Shown: positions 63,099-64,000 of the stretch, piece by piece | How the letters are laid out: each line of letters opens with the position of its first letter | Numbering within the stretch: position 1 is the first letter of the stretch | Assembly: GCA_963805505.1 (NCBI GenBank) | Contig: CAWDUP010000004.1 | Location: forward strand, 124,001-188,000 | Source of the DNA: JANPBY01 sp963805505 | GTDB taxonomy: Bacteria; Actinomycetota; Actinomycetes; DATJPE01 | Direction of reading: 5' to 3' | Length of the DNA stretch: 64,000 bases | Position numbers and translations under genes: made by a program | The notes under the pieces: model-generated | What the model was told of the DNA's origin: nothing | What the model saw: only the letters and a program-made list of their open reading frames with translations | Databases searched by the model: none

Positions 63099-64000
63099 TC
63101 AGCGGTAGAGGTCACCGAGCAGGTATTTCAACCCGGAGTCGGGCTGAAGGGTCACGATCGTGTGCCCGACGCCGACCTCGCGTGCCATCCGGCATGCGGC
63201 AACGATGCTCGCGCCACCACTAGGGCCGGTCCAGACTCCTTCGGTCCGAGCCAGGTCGCGCGCAGCCTGGAAGGCGTCCGCGGTGCTCACCGCATCGAGG
63301 CGGTCGTAGCTATCAGGTGTGATCAGCGGCGGGACGAAGCCCACCCCGCCCCCTTCGATGCGGTGGCTACCCGCGGGGCCGCCAGCGATCACAGCCGACT
63401 CCGCCGGTTCGACAACGGTCCCCACCACGTTGGGCCAGCGCTCGCGGATCGGGCGGTAGGTGCCCGTGTAGGCGCCGCCAACGCCGACGTAGACGGCGAG
63501 CCCGTGGATCTCACCCTCGATCTGCTCCACCAGCTCGCGCCCGATCTCGAGATAGCCGTCGAGCGTGTCGAGATTGTTGAACTGATCGGTGGGGAAAGCG
63601 CCCTCGCGCTCGGCGATCTGGGCGGCGCGTTCCTGCATCGCACGCACAAGGCCCGGATGGATGCCGTCGTCACTGGGGATGATCTCGAGATCGGCGCCGA
63701 ATGCGCGCATCGTCTGAAGCTTCTCCTCGGCGAAGGCGTTCGATGTGACGATCTTGAGCGGATAGCCCTTGACACTGCACACGAGCGCCAGCGAACTCCC
63801 AGTTGACCCGCCGGTGTACTCCACGACGGTCTGGCCGGGCTGCAGGTCTCCCCTCCGCTCGGCTGCCTCGATCATCGCCAGCGCCATCCGGTCCTTGTAG
63901 GAACCGGTCGGGTTCGCGGACTCCAACTTGACCCAGACCTCGGCCGCGCCCGGACCCGGAAACGTCGAGAGCCGCACGACCGGCGTGCTGCCGATCCCGG
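63099..64000 (-). CDS. PLP-dependent cysteine synthase family protein, 5' end cut by window
   Basis: At least 300 residues visible; the frame runs off the right edge with GIGSTPVVRLS, the beginning of the fold-type II signature, so only a few N-terminal residues are missing. SANPTGSYKDR holds the PLP lysine, EYTGGSTGSSLA the substrate loop, and VYVGVGGAYTG with GPSGGAS the phosphate site. A cysteine synthase or cystathionine-beta-synthase-like enzyme; GVGGAYTG replaces the GTGGTxxG of CysK, so the exact substrate is unsure. Confidence 0.85.
   Translation of the reverse strand, partial: GIGSTPVVRLSTFPGPGAAEVWVKLESANPTGSYKDRMALAMIEAAERRGDLQPGQTVVEYTGGSTGSSLALVCSVKGYPLKIVTSNAFAEEKLQTMRAFGADLEIIPSDDGIHPGLVRAMQERAAQIAEREGAFPTDQFNNLDTLDGYLEIGRELVEQIEGEIHGLAVYVGVGGAYTGTYRPIRERWPNVVGTVVEPAESAVIAGGPAGSHRIEGGGVGFVPPLITPDSYDRLDAVSTADAFQAARDLARTEGVWTGPSGGASIVAACRMAREVGVGHTIVTLQPDSGLKYLLGDLYR

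Overview
The window is high-GC (roughly 70 %) DNA with GTG starts, leaderless promoters, a mycothiol biosynthesis gene (mshB), an actinobacterial divergent dapD/dapE pair, an Sdh1-type succinate dehydrogenase and an Xfp/AckA phosphoketolase shunt. This fits a motile, mycothiol-producing actinobacterium. A Nocardioidaceae-like member of the Propionibacteriales is my best guess, but that placement is impression rather than proof. I see no rRNA, tRNA, CRISPR array, insertion sequence or prophage.

Layout. 1-9.5 kb: two LOG-family genes, a YceI protein, and the three succinylase-branch lysine/diaminopimelate enzymes (dapE, dapD, dapC) with a cell-wall lytic protein, a 7Fe ferredoxin, two methyltransferases and an acetyltransferase. 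9.5-11.4 kb: a VanW-type wall protein. 11.5-22.9 kb: a one-strand chemosensory block reading FtsH-like AAA protease, CheW, three membrane receptors, hybrid CheA, and a receiver-GAF protein. The three receptors carry a nearly identical signalling module in a codon style unlike its surroundings, and G-rich hairpin repeat arrays separate the receptor genes. 23-26 kb: mshB and an S9 peptidase. 26-32.4 kb: an oligopeptide ABC transporter in the unusual order C-A-B-D-F. 32.6-34.5 kb: typA. 34.6-39.8 kb: sdhC-sdhA-sdhB, where SdhB has a long TPR-like C-terminal extension, then a TSUP transporter and a pterin dehydratase. 39.9-44 kb: a zinc-ribbon SDR, a fasciclin protein, a flavodoxin, a DinB-like protein and a small membrane protein. 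43.7-49.5 kb: a large SARP-type regulator, a BBE flavoprotein with a SARP-like operator before it, and an AlaDH-family dehydrogenase. 49.6-59.5 kb: DinB, SDR, OsmC, membrane proteins, a NarL-type two-component pair, a cupin and an MFS exporter. 59.5-64 kb: ackA, xfp and a truncated cysteine-synthase gene.

The most unusual features are: (i) the triplicated, homogenised receptor module with its intergenic arrays, in a cluster lacking cheR/cheB but next to a membrane protease; (ii) the mirror-symmetric 17-bp promoter that could drive leaderless dapD and dapE in opposite directions; (iii) short bridging open frames that link the stop of one gene to the start of the next at four places; (iv) SdhB with a TPR-like tail; and (v) a textbook-spaced SARP heptamer pair immediately downstream of a SARP gene.
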